A stretch of 64,000 nt of DNA, taken from contig NZ_JAGQDE010000021.1 of NCBI RefSeq assembly GCF_018069755.1, positions 1 to 64,000 on the forward strand. The letters are read 5' to 3'. This stretch comes from Ideonella aquatica (GTDB lineage Bacteria; Pseudomonadota; Gammaproteobacteria; Burkholderiales; Burkholderiaceae_C). Shown in pieces: positions 15,660 to 23,798 of this stretch (positions are counted from its first letter, which is position 1; each line of letters starts with the position of its first letter). Under the pieces are notes generated by a model. It was not told the DNA's origin and made no database searches. It saw only the letters and a list, made by a program, of their open reading frames with translations. A program made the translations under genes and the position numbers.

Positions 15660-17933
15660 TCAGGGCCCGGTGCCGGATTTGATGGCGGGCCGAGGCGGCG
15701 CCGTCGCCGCGGCGCCGACATCCGTCAAACCTGAAAATGATAACGAAACCTGCGCACCTGTCGGCGAAGCCTCGTCGCCAGGGCCTGCGAGGTTGACGAT
15801 GCGCACACGCGCACCATGTTCGTCGGCGATCTTCTTGACCACAGCCAGGCCCAATCCGGTGCCCTTGGTCTTGGTGGTCATGTAGGGCTCGAAGGCGCGC
15901 TTGAGCACCTTGTCGGCGAAGCCCGGACCATTATCGGTGACGCGCAGGCGCACGATGCCCGGACGGTCGACCTCCGGCGCTGACTGGTCGGTGCTGACGA
16001 GCACCCGGCCGTCCTCGCGCCCGGCCACCGCGTCCAGCGCGTTCTGCACCAGGTTGTGCACCACCTGGCGCAGTTGCGTGGCGTCGCCCTGGATGGCGGG
16101 CAGGCTGCGGTCGCACTGGGCCTGCAGCCGGCCCTGGTCCTGCTCGTCGCCGTACAGCGCCAGCACCTCGGCCACCAGCGCATTCAGGTCCAGCGGCTGC
16201 ATGTTGGCCGAGGGCAATCGCGCATAGTCGCGAAACTCGTTGACCAGCTGCTTCATCGCCTGCACCTGGGCGACGATGGTGGCCACCGAGCGCGCCAGCA
16301 TGGCCTGGTCGGGCTCGTCGAGCTTGGCCTCGAGCTTGTGCTGCAGGCGCTCGGCGCTGAGCTGGATGGGCGTGAGCGGGTTCTTGATCTCGTGCGCCAG
16401 GCGGCGCGCCACCTCGCTCCAGGCCGCCGCGCGCTGGGCCGAGACCACCTCGGTGATGTCGTCGAAGACGATCAGCCGCGCCGGCCCCGGCGGCAGGATG
16501 GCGCCGCGCACCAGCAGCGTCAGCGTGGCGCCGGCGTCGCCCACCGACAGCTCGAAGGCGTCCTGCCACTGGTCGCGCTCGCCCTCTTCGGGGTTGTGGT
16601 GGTGCTGGCTGAAGCGCTGGTCCACCGATGCGGCCAGCGCCGCCAGCCCGGGCACCTCGGCCAACGGGCGGCCCACGCCGGCCGACACCGGCGCGCGCAG
16701 GATGCGCGTGGCGCCGGGGTTGACGGTGTCGATGCGGCCTTCGCGGTCGAACACGATGACACCGGCGGTGAGGTTGTCCAGGATGGTTTGCAGCCGGGTG
16801 CGGGCGTTCTCGAGCTGGCGCAGGCTGCGCTGGGCCTGCTCGCGCGCACTGCCCAGTTGCTCGGTCATGGCGGCGAAGTTGCGCGTCAGGCCGCCCAGCT
16901 CATCGCGCGAGGCGAACACCGGCTTGGCGCCCAGGTCGCCCGCGGCCACCTGGCGCATGCCCTCGGCCAGCAGCAGCAGCGGGCGGGCGATCTGATTGCC
17001 CAGCAGCACCGCCAGCAGCACCGCGCCAAACACCGCCAGCACCATGGCCAGCGTCAGCGTGCCGATGTACATGCGGCGCAGACCCTCGCGCGCCAGGCTG
17101 CGCGCCTGGTACTCGCGGTAGGCGGCCTGCACCGCCAGCGCATTGCGGGTGAGCACCTCGGGCAGCGGCTGCACCACCATCAGGAAACGCTCCTCGTCGC
17201 CCACCAGCGCCAGGCTGGCGCTGGGCACCAGGGCGATGGCGCGGATGCGGGCGCGGCCGGCGGTGGCGGGATCGTCTTCCTCCAGGCCCTCGATGAGGCT
17301 GGTCGAGGACTGCTGGCGCGCCTGGCGCAGCAGCGTCGACGCCGGCCGCTCGGGCGAGATCGCCACACCGGGGCCAGCCGCCACCAACACCTGGCCGGCA
17401 GCGCCGATCAGCGCCACCTCCTGCACGCCCAGTTGCTCACGCAGGTGCTCCAGACCCAGGCCGTCGGGCACGCGGCGCGCTTCCGACAGGCGCTCGGCCG
17501 CCAGCCGGGTCTTGGTGCTCAGGTCCTCGGACAGCGCCTCCAGCGTGCCCTTGCCCAGCGCCAGGCCGGCGCGCAGCGCGTCGTCCACGCGGGTGTCGAA
17601 CCAGGCTTCGATGCTGCGCGAGACGAACTGGTAGCTCACGGTGTAAATCAGCCCGCCCGGCACCACGCCCACCAGCGCGAAGATGGCCGCCAGCTTCAGC
17701 AGCAGCCGGCTGCCGAACTTGCCCGAGCGCATGCGCAGCGCCAGCCGCGTGGCGGTGACGGCCAGCACCACCACCAGCAGCGCCGCAGCGGCCACGTTGA
17801 TCCAGAACAGCCAGACGAAGTGCCGCTCGTAGCGCGTGGGCCCCTGGGCCAGCAGCGACAGCACAAAGGCCAGCACCAGGCCCAGACTGGCCGTCAGCAG
17901 CAGCGCAATGCCCCAGCGGGTGGTGTGCTTCAT
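15660..17933 (-). CDS. ntrY: NtrY-like membrane sensor histidine kinase
   Basis: A 757-residue kinase in the inner membrane. Two N-terminal membrane segments (about 9-30 and 41-63), a third near 82-103 and another near 287-311 bracket a periplasmic sensing region. HAMP (about 312-365) and PAS (about 380-490) domains follow, then HisKA with HEIKNPLTPIQ (His near 513) and a HATPase domain (NLVQNALDAV, DNGPGFAD, GTGLGLAVV). All catalytic boxes are present. It lies in the conserved rsmB-DUF4390-ntrY-ntrX order on the minus strand. The signal is unknown; relatives affect nitrogen, redox or envelope responses. Confidence 0.88.
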   Translation of the reverse strand: MKHTTRWGIALLLTASLGLVLAFVLSLLAQGPTRYERHFVWLFWINVAAAALLVVVLAVTATRLALRMRSGKFGSRLLLKLAAIFALVGVVPGGLIYTVSYQFVSRSIEAWFDTRVDDALRAGLALGKGTLEALSEDLSTKTRLAAERLSEARRVPDGLGLEHLREQLGVQEVALIGAAGQVLVAAGPGVAISPERPASTLLRQARQQSSTSLIEGLEEDDPATAGRARIRAIALVPSASLALVGDEERFLMVVQPLPEVLTRNALAVQAAYREYQARSLAREGLRRMYIGTLTLAMVLAVFGAVLLAVLLGNQIARPLLLLAEGMRQVAAGDLGAKPVFASRDELGGLTRNFAAMTEQLGSAREQAQRSLRQLENARTRLQTILDNLTAGVIVFDREGRIDTVNPGATRILRAPVSAGVGRPLAEVPGLAALAASVDQRFSQHHHNPEEGERDQWQDAFELSVGDAGATLTLLVRGAILPPGPARLIVFDDITEVVSAQRAAAWSEVARRLAHEIKNPLTPIQLSAERLQHKLEAKLDEPDQAMLARSVATIVAQVQAMKQLVNEFRDYARLPSANMQPLDLNALVAEVLALYGDEQDQGRLQAQCDRSLPAIQGDATQLRQVVHNLVQNALDAVAGREDGRVLVSTDQSAPEVDRPGIVRLRVTDNGPGFADKVLKRAFEPYMTTKTKGTGLGLAVVKKIADEHGARVRIVNLAGPGDEASPTGAQVSLSFSGLTDVGAAATAPPRPAIKSGTGP

Positions 17934-17957
17934 GAGGCCGCCGTGCCTGTGCGCCGG

Positions 17958-18587
17958 TCACTCAAGACGGACGCTGCGCTCCACCGACAGGCGCCAGTCG
18001 GCCTGGGCGGCCAGGTCCAGCTGCATCGGTCGGGGCAGCTGGGTGTTGTCCAGGCGGAAGCTGAACTCCACCTGGTAGCGCTCGCCCGGCTCGATCTCGC
18101 CGGCCTCGGCGATGCGCCAGCCGCTGGCGCGCGAGACGATGGCCAGCGCCTCCGTGGCACTGGCCACGGTCTGGCCCAGTGCGCCCAGGCTGACGCGCCA
18201 TTGGCCGGTCAGCGGCTGGTAGGACAGGCGCCAGGTGCGGGTGGCGCGGGCCACGCGCTCGTCGCGCCAGTACCAGCGCGGCCGCAGCACCGTGGCCTGG
18301 GCCACAAAATACAGCGGCACGCCCTTTTGCATGGCCTCTTCCACCGCCTTGCTCAGCACCGGACGGGCCTGGAAATCAATCACCAGGCCGCCGTCCTGGC
18401 GGGCAATGTCGAACACCGGCAGCTCCACCGTCTGCGCCACGGCGCCCCGCCAGGCCAGCAGCAGGCCCAGGCACAACAGCGCCATGCGGCCCGCCAGACG
18501 CAGGGCGCGCCTCAGCCAGGGGGTGGGCAGGAAGGGGACCGCAGAGGTGGGCACGGGCGCGGAATTCGGAGCAGGCGCCGCCGCCAC
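17958..18587 (-). CDS. DUF4390 protein, exported
   Basis: A 209-residue protein with a basic N terminus and hydrophobic segment (LRLAGRMALLCLGLLLAWRGAVAQ, about 26-50) that looks like a signal peptide or anchor. A beta-rich domain follows, with FDIARQDGGLVIDFQARP, PLYFVAQATV and RPRWYWRDERVARATRTWRLSY, which is the DUF4390 pattern. Its function is unknown, but it is constantly found between rsmB and ntrY in betaproteobacteria, so a role in the NtrY/NtrX signal is plausible. It starts with GTG at 18587, two bases after the rsmB stop codon on the minus strand. Confidence 0.8.
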   Translation of the reverse strand: MAAAPAPNSAPVPTSAVPFLPTPWLRRALRLAGRMALLCLGLLLAWRGAVAQTVELPVFDIARQDGGLVIDFQARPVLSKAVEEAMQKGVPLYFVAQATVLRPRWYWRDERVARATRTWRLSYQPLTGQWRVSLGALGQTVASATEALAIVSRASGWRIAEAGEIEPGERYQVEFSFRLDNTQLPRPMQLDLAAQADWRLSVERSVRLE

Positions 18588-18590
18588 CGG

Positions 18591-19916
18591 TCAGGGCGCG
18601 CGCGGCTTCGACAACAGGGCGTAGTAGAAACCGTCGGCCGGCGAGGCCTCGGTCACGGTGCCGTGATTGTCGGGCAGCGGCAGCAGATGGCCGGGCGATG
18701 GGGCTTCCAGACGGGCGCCGCCAGGCCCGTGGCGTTGCAAGAATGCGTCAATCTGCGCGTCGCCCTCGGCGCGGAAGATCGAGCAGGTGGCGTACAGCAG
18801 GCGCCCGCCCGGCGCCAGCAGCGGCCACAGCGCCTCGAGCAGTTCGGCCTGCACCGTGGCCAGCGCGGCAATGTCCTCGGGACGGCGCAGCCAGCGGATG
18901 TCGGGGTGGCGGCGCACCACGCCCGAGCCGCTGCAGGGGGCGTCCAGCACGATGGCGTCAAAGGGCCGACCGTCCCACCAGTTGGCAGGGCGGCGGGCAT
19001 CGGCGGCGCGGGTGCGGGCCGCCAGTCCCAGGCGGCGCAGCGTGTCATCGACACGGGCCAGGCGGGCGGCGTCGGTATCCAGCGCCAGCAGGTCCAGGTC
19101 GGCGCACTCCAGCAGGTGGGCGGTCTTGCCGCCCGGCGCCGCACAGGCATCCAGCACATGGGCACCGGCGGGCAGCCCCTCGCCCAGCAGCAGCGGCGCG
19201 GCGCGCTGGGCGGCCAGGTCCTGCACCGACACATCGCCTTGGGCAAAGCCCGGCAACTGCTCCACGCCCACCGGCTGGGCCAGCACCACGGCGTCGGGGT
19301 GCTCGGCCGGCGCGCGCGCCGGCAGGCCGGCGGCCTGCAGGCGCGCCAGGTAGTCGTCGCGGCTGCCACGGCGGCGGTTCACGCGCAGCGTCATCGGCGG
19401 GCGCTGCTGGGCCTGCTGCAGCAGAGCGCTCCAGTGGCCGGGCCAGTCGTGGCGCAGGCGCTCGATCCACCACAGCGGGTGGTTCCAGGCGGCCACGGGT
19501 TCGTGGCTGACCGCCTGCACCAGCGCCGCGCGCTCGCGAATGAAGCGCCGCAGCACCGCATTCAGGAAGCCGCTGGCCGCCGGCACCTTGCGCCGCGCCG
19601 CCGTCACGGCCTGATCGACCAGGGTGTGGTCGGGGTAGGGCGGCGCGTCGTCGGGCCACAGCAGCGCGATGGCGCTGCACAGCAGCGCATCCACCACCGG
19701 CGGCGGCGCCTTGGGGGCCAGGCGGGCACGCACGGCCTGCGCGGCGCCCAGGCGGCGCATCACCGTGAACGACAGTGACTGCACGCCCGGCCGGGCCGAG
19801 GCCTGGCAGGCGGCCAGCGCATCGGTCAGCGAGCGGCCGGCCACGACCGCGGCCACGGCGTCGGCGGTCAACTCAAGCAGCCGCGACAGCGGGGGCGACG
19901 GGTGGGGAGCGTTCAC
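18591..19916 (-). CDS. rsmB: 16S rRNA (cytosine-967-C5)-methyltransferase RsmB
   Basis: RsmB (441 residues) methylates C967 of 16S rRNA. The N-terminal NusB-like RNA-binding domain (about 1-150) is followed by the Rossmann methyltransferase with DACAAPGGKTAHLLE (SAM binding, about 257-271), DAPCSGSGVVRRHPD with the catalytic-cycle Cys near 327, and YATCSIF with the nucleophile Cys near 378. The start is a GTG at 19916. It heads the minus-strand rsmB-DUF4390-ntrY-ntrX operon, divergent from folE with an 80-base gap. Confidence 0.92.
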   Translation of the reverse strand: MNAPHPSPPLSRLLELTADAVAAVVAGRSLTDALAACQASARPGVQSLSFTVMRRLGAAQAVRARLAPKAPPPVVDALLCSAIALLWPDDAPPYPDHTLVDQAVTAARRKVPAASGFLNAVLRRFIRERAALVQAVSHEPVAAWNHPLWWIERLRHDWPGHWSALLQQAQQRPPMTLRVNRRRGSRDDYLARLQAAGLPARAPAEHPDAVVLAQPVGVEQLPGFAQGDVSVQDLAAQRAAPLLLGEGLPAGAHVLDACAAPGGKTAHLLECADLDLLALDTDAARLARVDDTLRRLGLAARTRAADARRPANWWDGRPFDAIVLDAPCSGSGVVRRHPDIRWLRRPEDIAALATVQAELLEALWPLLAPGGRLLYATCSIFRAEGDAQIDAFLQRHGPGGARLEAPSPGHLLPLPDNHGTVTEASPADGFYYALLSKPRAP

Positions 19917-19996
19917 CCGCCCAGTCTACCCAGGCCCGCTGCCAGCAGGGTTGCGCGCTAAGCCCCACAATGGGCCATCAGACAGGAGACCGCCCG

Positions 19997-20743
19997 ATGG
20001 CCCAGACCGATTCCGACCTCCGCAACCGCCCCGCCCGCCTGATCCTGGGCGAGGACGACCTGGCCCGGCTGCCCGCCTCCGAGCGCATCCGCTACCGCGT
20101 GGTCGGCGCCGACCGCCGCTACCACGCCAACGACAACATCGCCGAGTTCATCCGCGAGGGCGAGCTCCGGGAGCTGCGCGCCGAGGTGCAGGCCAAGATG
20201 GCCGATGTGCTCAAGGCCCTGGTGATCGACACCGAGAGCGACCACAACACCCAGGAGACCGCCAAGCGCGTCGCCAAGATGTTCATCGAGGAGGTGTTCC
20301 GCGGCCGCTACCAGCCGATGCCCGATGTCACCGAGTTCCCCAACATCTCGCGCCTCAATGAGCTGATGATCGTCGGCCCGATCACCGTGCGCAGCGCCTG
20401 CTCGCACCACATGTGCCCGATCCTGGGCAAGGTCTGGATCGGCGTGCTGCCGAACGAGCACTCCAACCTGATCGGCCTGTCCAAGTACGCACGCATCGCC
20501 GACTGGATCATGACCCGCCCGCAGATCCAGGAAGAGGCGGTCATCATGCTGGCCGACGCACTGCAGGAGCGCGTCAAGCCCGACGGCCTGGCCATCGTGA
20601 TGGAGGCCGACCACTTCTGCATGCAGTGGCGCGGCGTGAAGGACAACGACTCGGCGATGACCAACAGCGTGATGCGCGGCGCCTTCCTGAAGAACCCCGA
20701 CCTGCGCCGCGAGTTCCTGTCGCTGCTCAGCAAGAAGGACTGA
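19997..20743 (+). CDS. folE: GTP cyclohydrolase I FolE
   Basis: FolE (248 residues) converts GTP to 7,8-dihydroneopterin triphosphate, the first step of folate synthesis. Zinc ligands are visible in SACSHHMCPILGKVWIG (Cys and His near 135-138) and ADHFCMQWRG (Cys near 205). The start ATG at 19997 has CAGGAG eight bases before it. The first 50 residues are a variable extension. It is followed after two bases by a BLUF photoreceptor gene, so the two are probably co-transcribed and perhaps translationally coupled. Confidence 0.92.
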   Translation: MAQTDSDLRNRPARLILGEDDLARLPASERIRYRVVGADRRYHANDNIAEFIREGELRELRAEVQAKMADVLKALVIDTESDHNTQETAKRVAKMFIEEVFRGRYQPMPDVTEFPNISRLNELMIVGPITVRSACSHHMCPILGKVWIGVLPNEHSNLIGLSKYARIADWIMTRPQIQEEAVIMLADALQERVKPDGLAIVMEADHFCMQWRGVKDNDSAMTNSVMRGAFLKNPDLRREFLSLLSKKD

Positions 20744-20745
20744 CC

Positions 20746-21171
20746 ATGTTGGTACGCCTGATGTACGCCAGCCGCGCCGCCACCGCGGTGGACCAGGAAG
20801 AGCTGGCGGCGATCCTGCGCACCTCCGCGCGTCGCAACCCCGAGAACGGCATCACCGGCGTGCTGTGCTGCTCCGGTGGCCTGTTCATCCAGGTGCTGGA
20901 AGGCGGCCGCTCGCAGGTCAATGCGCTGTACCGCCGCATCTGCGGTGATGCACGCCACGAAGAGGTCACGCTGCTGGCCTACGAAGAGATCAACGAGCGC
21001 CGCTTCGCCGGCTGGGCGATGGGCCAGGTCAACATGAGCCGCCTGAACCCCGCCGTGCTGATCAAGTACAACGAATGCGCGCGGCTGGACCCCTTCGCCG
21101 TGTCGGGCGCTGCCACCGTGGCGCTGTTCGACGAACTGGTCGCCGGAGCGGCCATCATGGGGCAGGGATAG
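20746..21171 (+). CDS. Stand-alone BLUF-domain blue-light sensor
   Basis: A 141-residue protein. BLUF domains bind FAD and respond to blue light by rearranging hydrogen bonds around flavin. The conserved Tyr is in LVRLMYASRA (residue 7); the flavin-binding Asn/Gln region reads RRNPENGITGVLCCSGGLFIQVLEGG with the switching Gln near 50; a Trp near 90 (AGWAMGQVNMS) sits on the usual last strand. No output domain is fused, so it must act through a partner. It lies two bases after folE. Confidence 0.88.
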   Translation: MLVRLMYASRAATAVDQEELAAILRTSARRNPENGITGVLCCSGGLFIQVLEGGRSQVNALYRRICGDARHEEVTLLAYEEINERRFAGWAMGQVNMSRLNPAVLIKYNECARLDPFAVSGAATVALFDELVAGAAIMGQG

Positions 21172-21181
21172 ACTGCTGGCT

Positions 21182-21210
21182 GCCCGGAGCAGCCGTAGGC
21201 TGCTCCGGGC
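21182..21210 (+). terminator. Strong hairpin after folE-BLUF
   Basis: A perfect 13-bp stem (21182-21194 with 21198-21210, loop GTA) begins 11 bases after the BLUF stop. No T-tract follows, so it may stabilise the 3' end or act with Rho. Confidence 0.6.
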
Positions 21211-21225
21211 CCAGGCCCGCACATG

Positions 21226-21373
21226 GAGCTCCCCCCAGCCCCCCTCCAAGAGGGTGGCTCCAGTCAGAACGACACAGGGTGGTGCGCCCAGCGTGCCAGC
21301 GCTACGCCGGCCGGCAGGCCGGCCCGAAGCTCATGCTGGAGCCCCCTTCTTGGAGGGGGGCTGGGGGGAGCTC
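21226..21373. repeat. 148-bp MITE-like palindromic repeat
   Basis: Two 38-base arms, 21226-21263 and 21336-21373, are inverted repeats identical at 36 of 38 positions. Each begins GAGCTCCCCCCAGCCCCCCT (on opposite strands) and they enclose 72 bases without a gene. The shape fits a non-autonomous miniature element or a palindromic intergenic repeat; no transposase is seen. Confidence 0.7.
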
Positions 21374-21387
21374 AACGGAAGAGGGCT

Positions 21388-21420
21388 CTGCCCACAGCGG
21401 CCTACGGCCGCTGTGGGCAG
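21388..21420. repeat. Perfect 15-bp stem-loop
   Basis: 21388-21402 pairs with 21406-21420 with a TAC loop. It lies between the palindromic repeat and the ompW terminator; it could be a bidirectional terminator part or a further repeat unit. Confidence 0.5.
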
Positions 21421-21433
21421 GAACCAGAACAAC

Positions 21434-21459
21434 AAAAAAAGGCGACCGACTGGTCGCCT
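21434..21459 (-). terminator. Rho-independent terminator of ompW
   Basis: AGGCGACC (21440-21447) pairs with GGTCGCCT (21452-21459), loop GACT; the minus strand continues with seven T residues (21440-21434). It is 60 bases beyond the ompW stop. Confidence 0.85.
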
Positions 21460-21519
21460 GATTCCCAACGGGCGCGCCGGCTTGTGGCCGGTGCGCCGGT
21501 GTGCTTCTTGGAGCCTGGA

Positions 21520-22167
21520 TCAGAAACGCATGCCCACGCCCACGCTGACCAGCAGCGGGTCGACCTTGAAGGTACCGACCTTGGTGCCGGCCGACAGGAC
21601 GTCGGTCTTGATCTGGACCTTCTTGACGTCCACGTTCAGCAGCCAGCCGCCGCCCAGCGCGTAGTCGGCGCCGACCTGGGCCGCCAGACCGTAGCTGTTG
21701 CGCTTGAGGTTCAGGCTCAGCGCGGCGACGGCCGGATCCCACTTCACGTCGGAGATGTTGGTGTAGTTCACGCCGGCACCGACGTAGGGACGCAGCGCGC
21801 CCAGGTCGGTGAAGTGGTACTGGGCGGTCAGGGTGGGCGGCAGGTGCTTGAAGCTGCCGATCTTGCCCACGCCGCTGAGCGACAGGTCCTGGCTCTGCGG
21901 GTAGGTCAGGATCAGCTCGGCCGCGATGTTCGGCGTGAAGAAGTAGCTGATGTCCAGCTCGGGCAGCCACTTGTTGTTGATCGACGCCACGGTGCCCGGC
22001 GCCACGACGGCGGCCAGGGTGCCCTTGAGCACGCTGTCATTGGTGTTGGCCGAATCCAGATGCGTCGCGCGCACGCGGACGATCCAGTTGCCGCTGTCCT
22101 GGGCGGCGGCGAGTTGGGGGGCGGCCAGAGCGGCCAGGGTGGCGACAGCGATCAGCGACTTGCGCAT
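21520..22167 (-). CDS. ompW: OmpW-family outer membrane protein
   Basis: A 215-residue protein with a signal peptide (MRKSLIAVATLAALAAPQLAAAQ, cleavage near 22) and a beta-barrel ending in the aromatic VSVGVGMRF expected of outer-membrane insertion. OmpW features include IVRVRATHLDSANTND, LPELDISYFFTPNIAAEL, LPPTLTAQYHF and YVGAGVNYT. OmpW proteins form narrow eight-stranded hydrophobic channels. The start at 22167 has AAGGAG upstream, and a clear terminator follows. It stands alone, divergent from a secreted-protein pair. Confidence 0.9.
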   Translation of the reverse strand: MRKSLIAVATLAALAAPQLAAAQDSGNWIVRVRATHLDSANTNDSVLKGTLAAVVAPGTVASINNKWLPELDISYFFTPNIAAELILTYPQSQDLSLSGVGKIGSFKHLPPTLTAQYHFTDLGALRPYVGAGVNYTNISDVKWDPAVAALSLNLKRNSYGLAAQVGADYALGGGWLLNVDVKKVQIKTDVLSAGTKVGTFKVDPLLVSVGVGMRF

Positions 22168-22481
22168 GGAGAGACTCCTTCTTCGTTGCATTGACTTGAA
22201 AACAACCGGACCGCGCTGGTGCGGCGGATGGGGTCATTGCAACGTCTGGTGACCAGGGCGAGTTTGCTGTTGCGCAAACTGCCGGCCGCGGTCCCGGCCA
22301 GCCCGGGCGGCCACCTGACCTTGGTCAAACGCGCGCCGCGAGGCTGATGCGTTCGCGCAACAGTGCCCGGCGACCGCTCCCCCCATGCTCGAAGTCCGCG
22401 CGGCCATGGTGCGGCGCGGCCGTTCTCGCTAAGCTCGACCGCCAGGCCAGCCGCCCGCTGGAGCAACAGGAGTCGTCTGTG
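22168..22481. other. Divergent intergenic region between ompW and the secreted pair
   Basis: The 314 bases hold no convincing gene. They must carry the promoters for ompW (minus) and the secreted paralogues (plus). No operator or clear promoter box could be assigned by eye. Confidence 0.4.
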
Positions 22482-23090
22482 ATGTCGATGGACCTCGCCC
22501 CCCGCCTGGCAGCCACCGCTGCCGCCGCTGTCCTGCTCTGCCAGGCCCCGGTGGCTTCGGCCTGCAGTGTGCAGCGCCTGCACCTGATGACGCCTTCGGT
22601 GAGCGAGCCGGCGCAGGTCGGCATGGTGGGCCACGTCGACAACGGCACCAAGACGGACGATGGCAGCTACCGGGCCGATCTGCTTGTCACCCAGGCCCTG
22701 GTGGACGACATCGCCGCCAGCATCGCCGGCGGCTGTAGCCAGTGGATCCACCATGCCGGCGGCGGCAACATCGTCCTGATGGGCATCGCCAGCGGCAGCT
22801 ACTCGGCCAAGAACCAGTTGCTGTGGATTCCCGCCAGCACCGGCCTGAAACAGAAGATGCACACCTGGCGCGACAGCGCGGCCAGTGACACCGGGGGCTT
22901 CGTCTCCCACCCGCACGATGCCGAACTGAAGAAGAAGCAAATGCGCGCGCTGGTGGTGGGCGATGTGCTGCGCCTGACTGGCAAGGCCCAGGCCAGCGGC
23001 ACCATCATCGATGGCTGGGTGGCCGACCAGGTGCAGTCGCTCTACAACTGGGCGGGCACCACGCCCTACATCGAGGTGTGGATTCCCTGA
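22482..23090 (+). CDS. Secreted protein of unknown function, paralogue 1
   Basis: A 202-residue protein with a signal peptide (MSMDLAPRLAATAAAAVLLC and on to VASA, cleavage before CSVQRL). The mature part is soluble with two cysteines: the first mature residue and the one in SIAGGCSQW. These could form a disulfide, or the first could be lipid-modified, although the lipobox is not typical. It shares AGGCxQWI, IVLxGxAxGxYxA, IPAxTG and xDTGG with the next gene, so the two are tandem paralogues. AGGAG lies about ten bases before the ATG at 22482; a GTG at 22479 is possible. No family recognised. Confidence 0.7.
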   Translation: MSMDLAPRLAATAAAAVLLCQAPVASACSVQRLHLMTPSVSEPAQVGMVGHVDNGTKTDDGSYRADLLVTQALVDDIAASIAGGCSQWIHHAGGGNIVLMGIASGSYSAKNQLLWIPASTGLKQKMHTWRDSAASDTGGFVSHPHDAELKKKQMRALVVGDVLRLTGKAQASGTIIDGWVADQVQSLYNWAGTTPYIEVWIP

Positions 23091-23143
23091 GGGCTGACGG
23101 ACGCCCGCGTTCTCTGTCGTTTGACAATGACTGGAGGCTCTTG

Positions 23144-23791
23144 ATGTATGCGGATCCAATACGGTCTGGGCACCGTCGTTCGTGGCCCCGGGTCAGCCAG
23201 GTGGCTGCGGCGGTCATCGTGGGCCTGGCGTGCAGCGCCGCGAGCGCCTGCACCAACTCCCGCACCCACTGGATGGAGATCAAGGTCAAGGATCTCGCCC
23301 TGTTGCGGATGACTGGTGATGTCGACGGCGGTACATCGCGCACTCTGGCGGCAGACTTTCGCGCCGAGTCGGAGATGGTGGCCGGTTCGCGCGTGTGGGC
23401 CGACCTCCGAGCCAGTGTGGCGGGTGGTTGCGAACAGTGGATCGATCGTGGGGCGCCCCGTGGCCGCATCGTGCTGACCGGCGCCGCTGATGGCCGCTAC
23501 ACCGCGCGGTCCAACGTGGTGCTCATTCCAGCCGCCACTGGCGACAAGGTGAAGTTGACCAGCGGCTGGGAAGAACAGGCAATCGGCGACACCGGTGGCA
23601 ACGTGTACTACCAGGACATCGTGCCACTCAAGAAAAAACCGATGAGGAGCCTCGCCGAGGGCGACCGTATCCGCATCACGACCAACATCACCCTGGAAGG
23701 CGTGATGATCGGCAACACAGCCGCTGACCAGCTTGAGATATTTTTTGAACCCGAATTCCCCTTCATCATTCTGAAGATGACGCTGCCCTGA
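23144..23791 (+). CDS. Secreted protein of unknown function, paralogue 2
   Basis: A 215-residue protein with an N-terminal basic stretch and hydrophobic segment (VAAAVIVGLACSAASA) cleaved before CTNSRTHW. It aligns with paralogue 1 through the mature domain, keeping both Cys positions (mature residue 1 and AGGCEQW), the RIVLTGAADGRYTA strand, LIPAATG and the LKKKPMRSLAEGD region. The start at 23144 has GGAGG upstream. It is 53 bases after paralogue 1, so one operon is likely. The stop is seven bases from the metF stop on the other strand. Function unknown. Confidence 0.7.
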   Translation: MYADPIRSGHRRSWPRVSQVAAAVIVGLACSAASACTNSRTHWMEIKVKDLALLRMTGDVDGGTSRTLAADFRAESEMVAGSRVWADLRASVAGGCEQWIDRGAPRGRIVLTGAADGRYTARSNVVLIPAATGDKVKLTSGWEEQAIGDTGGNVYYQDIVPLKKKPMRSLAEGDRIRITTNITLEGVMIGNTAADQLEIFFEPEFPFIILKMTLP

Positions 23792-23798
23792 GCCTGGC

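Noticed and set aside
16056-19778. A 1,240-codon open frame on the plus strand opposite ntrY, DUF4390 and rsmB
   Set aside because: It is the mirror of high-GC coding on the minus strand. The translation is His/Gln/Arg/Gly-rich low complexity with no domain, and the minus-strand genes have clear families.
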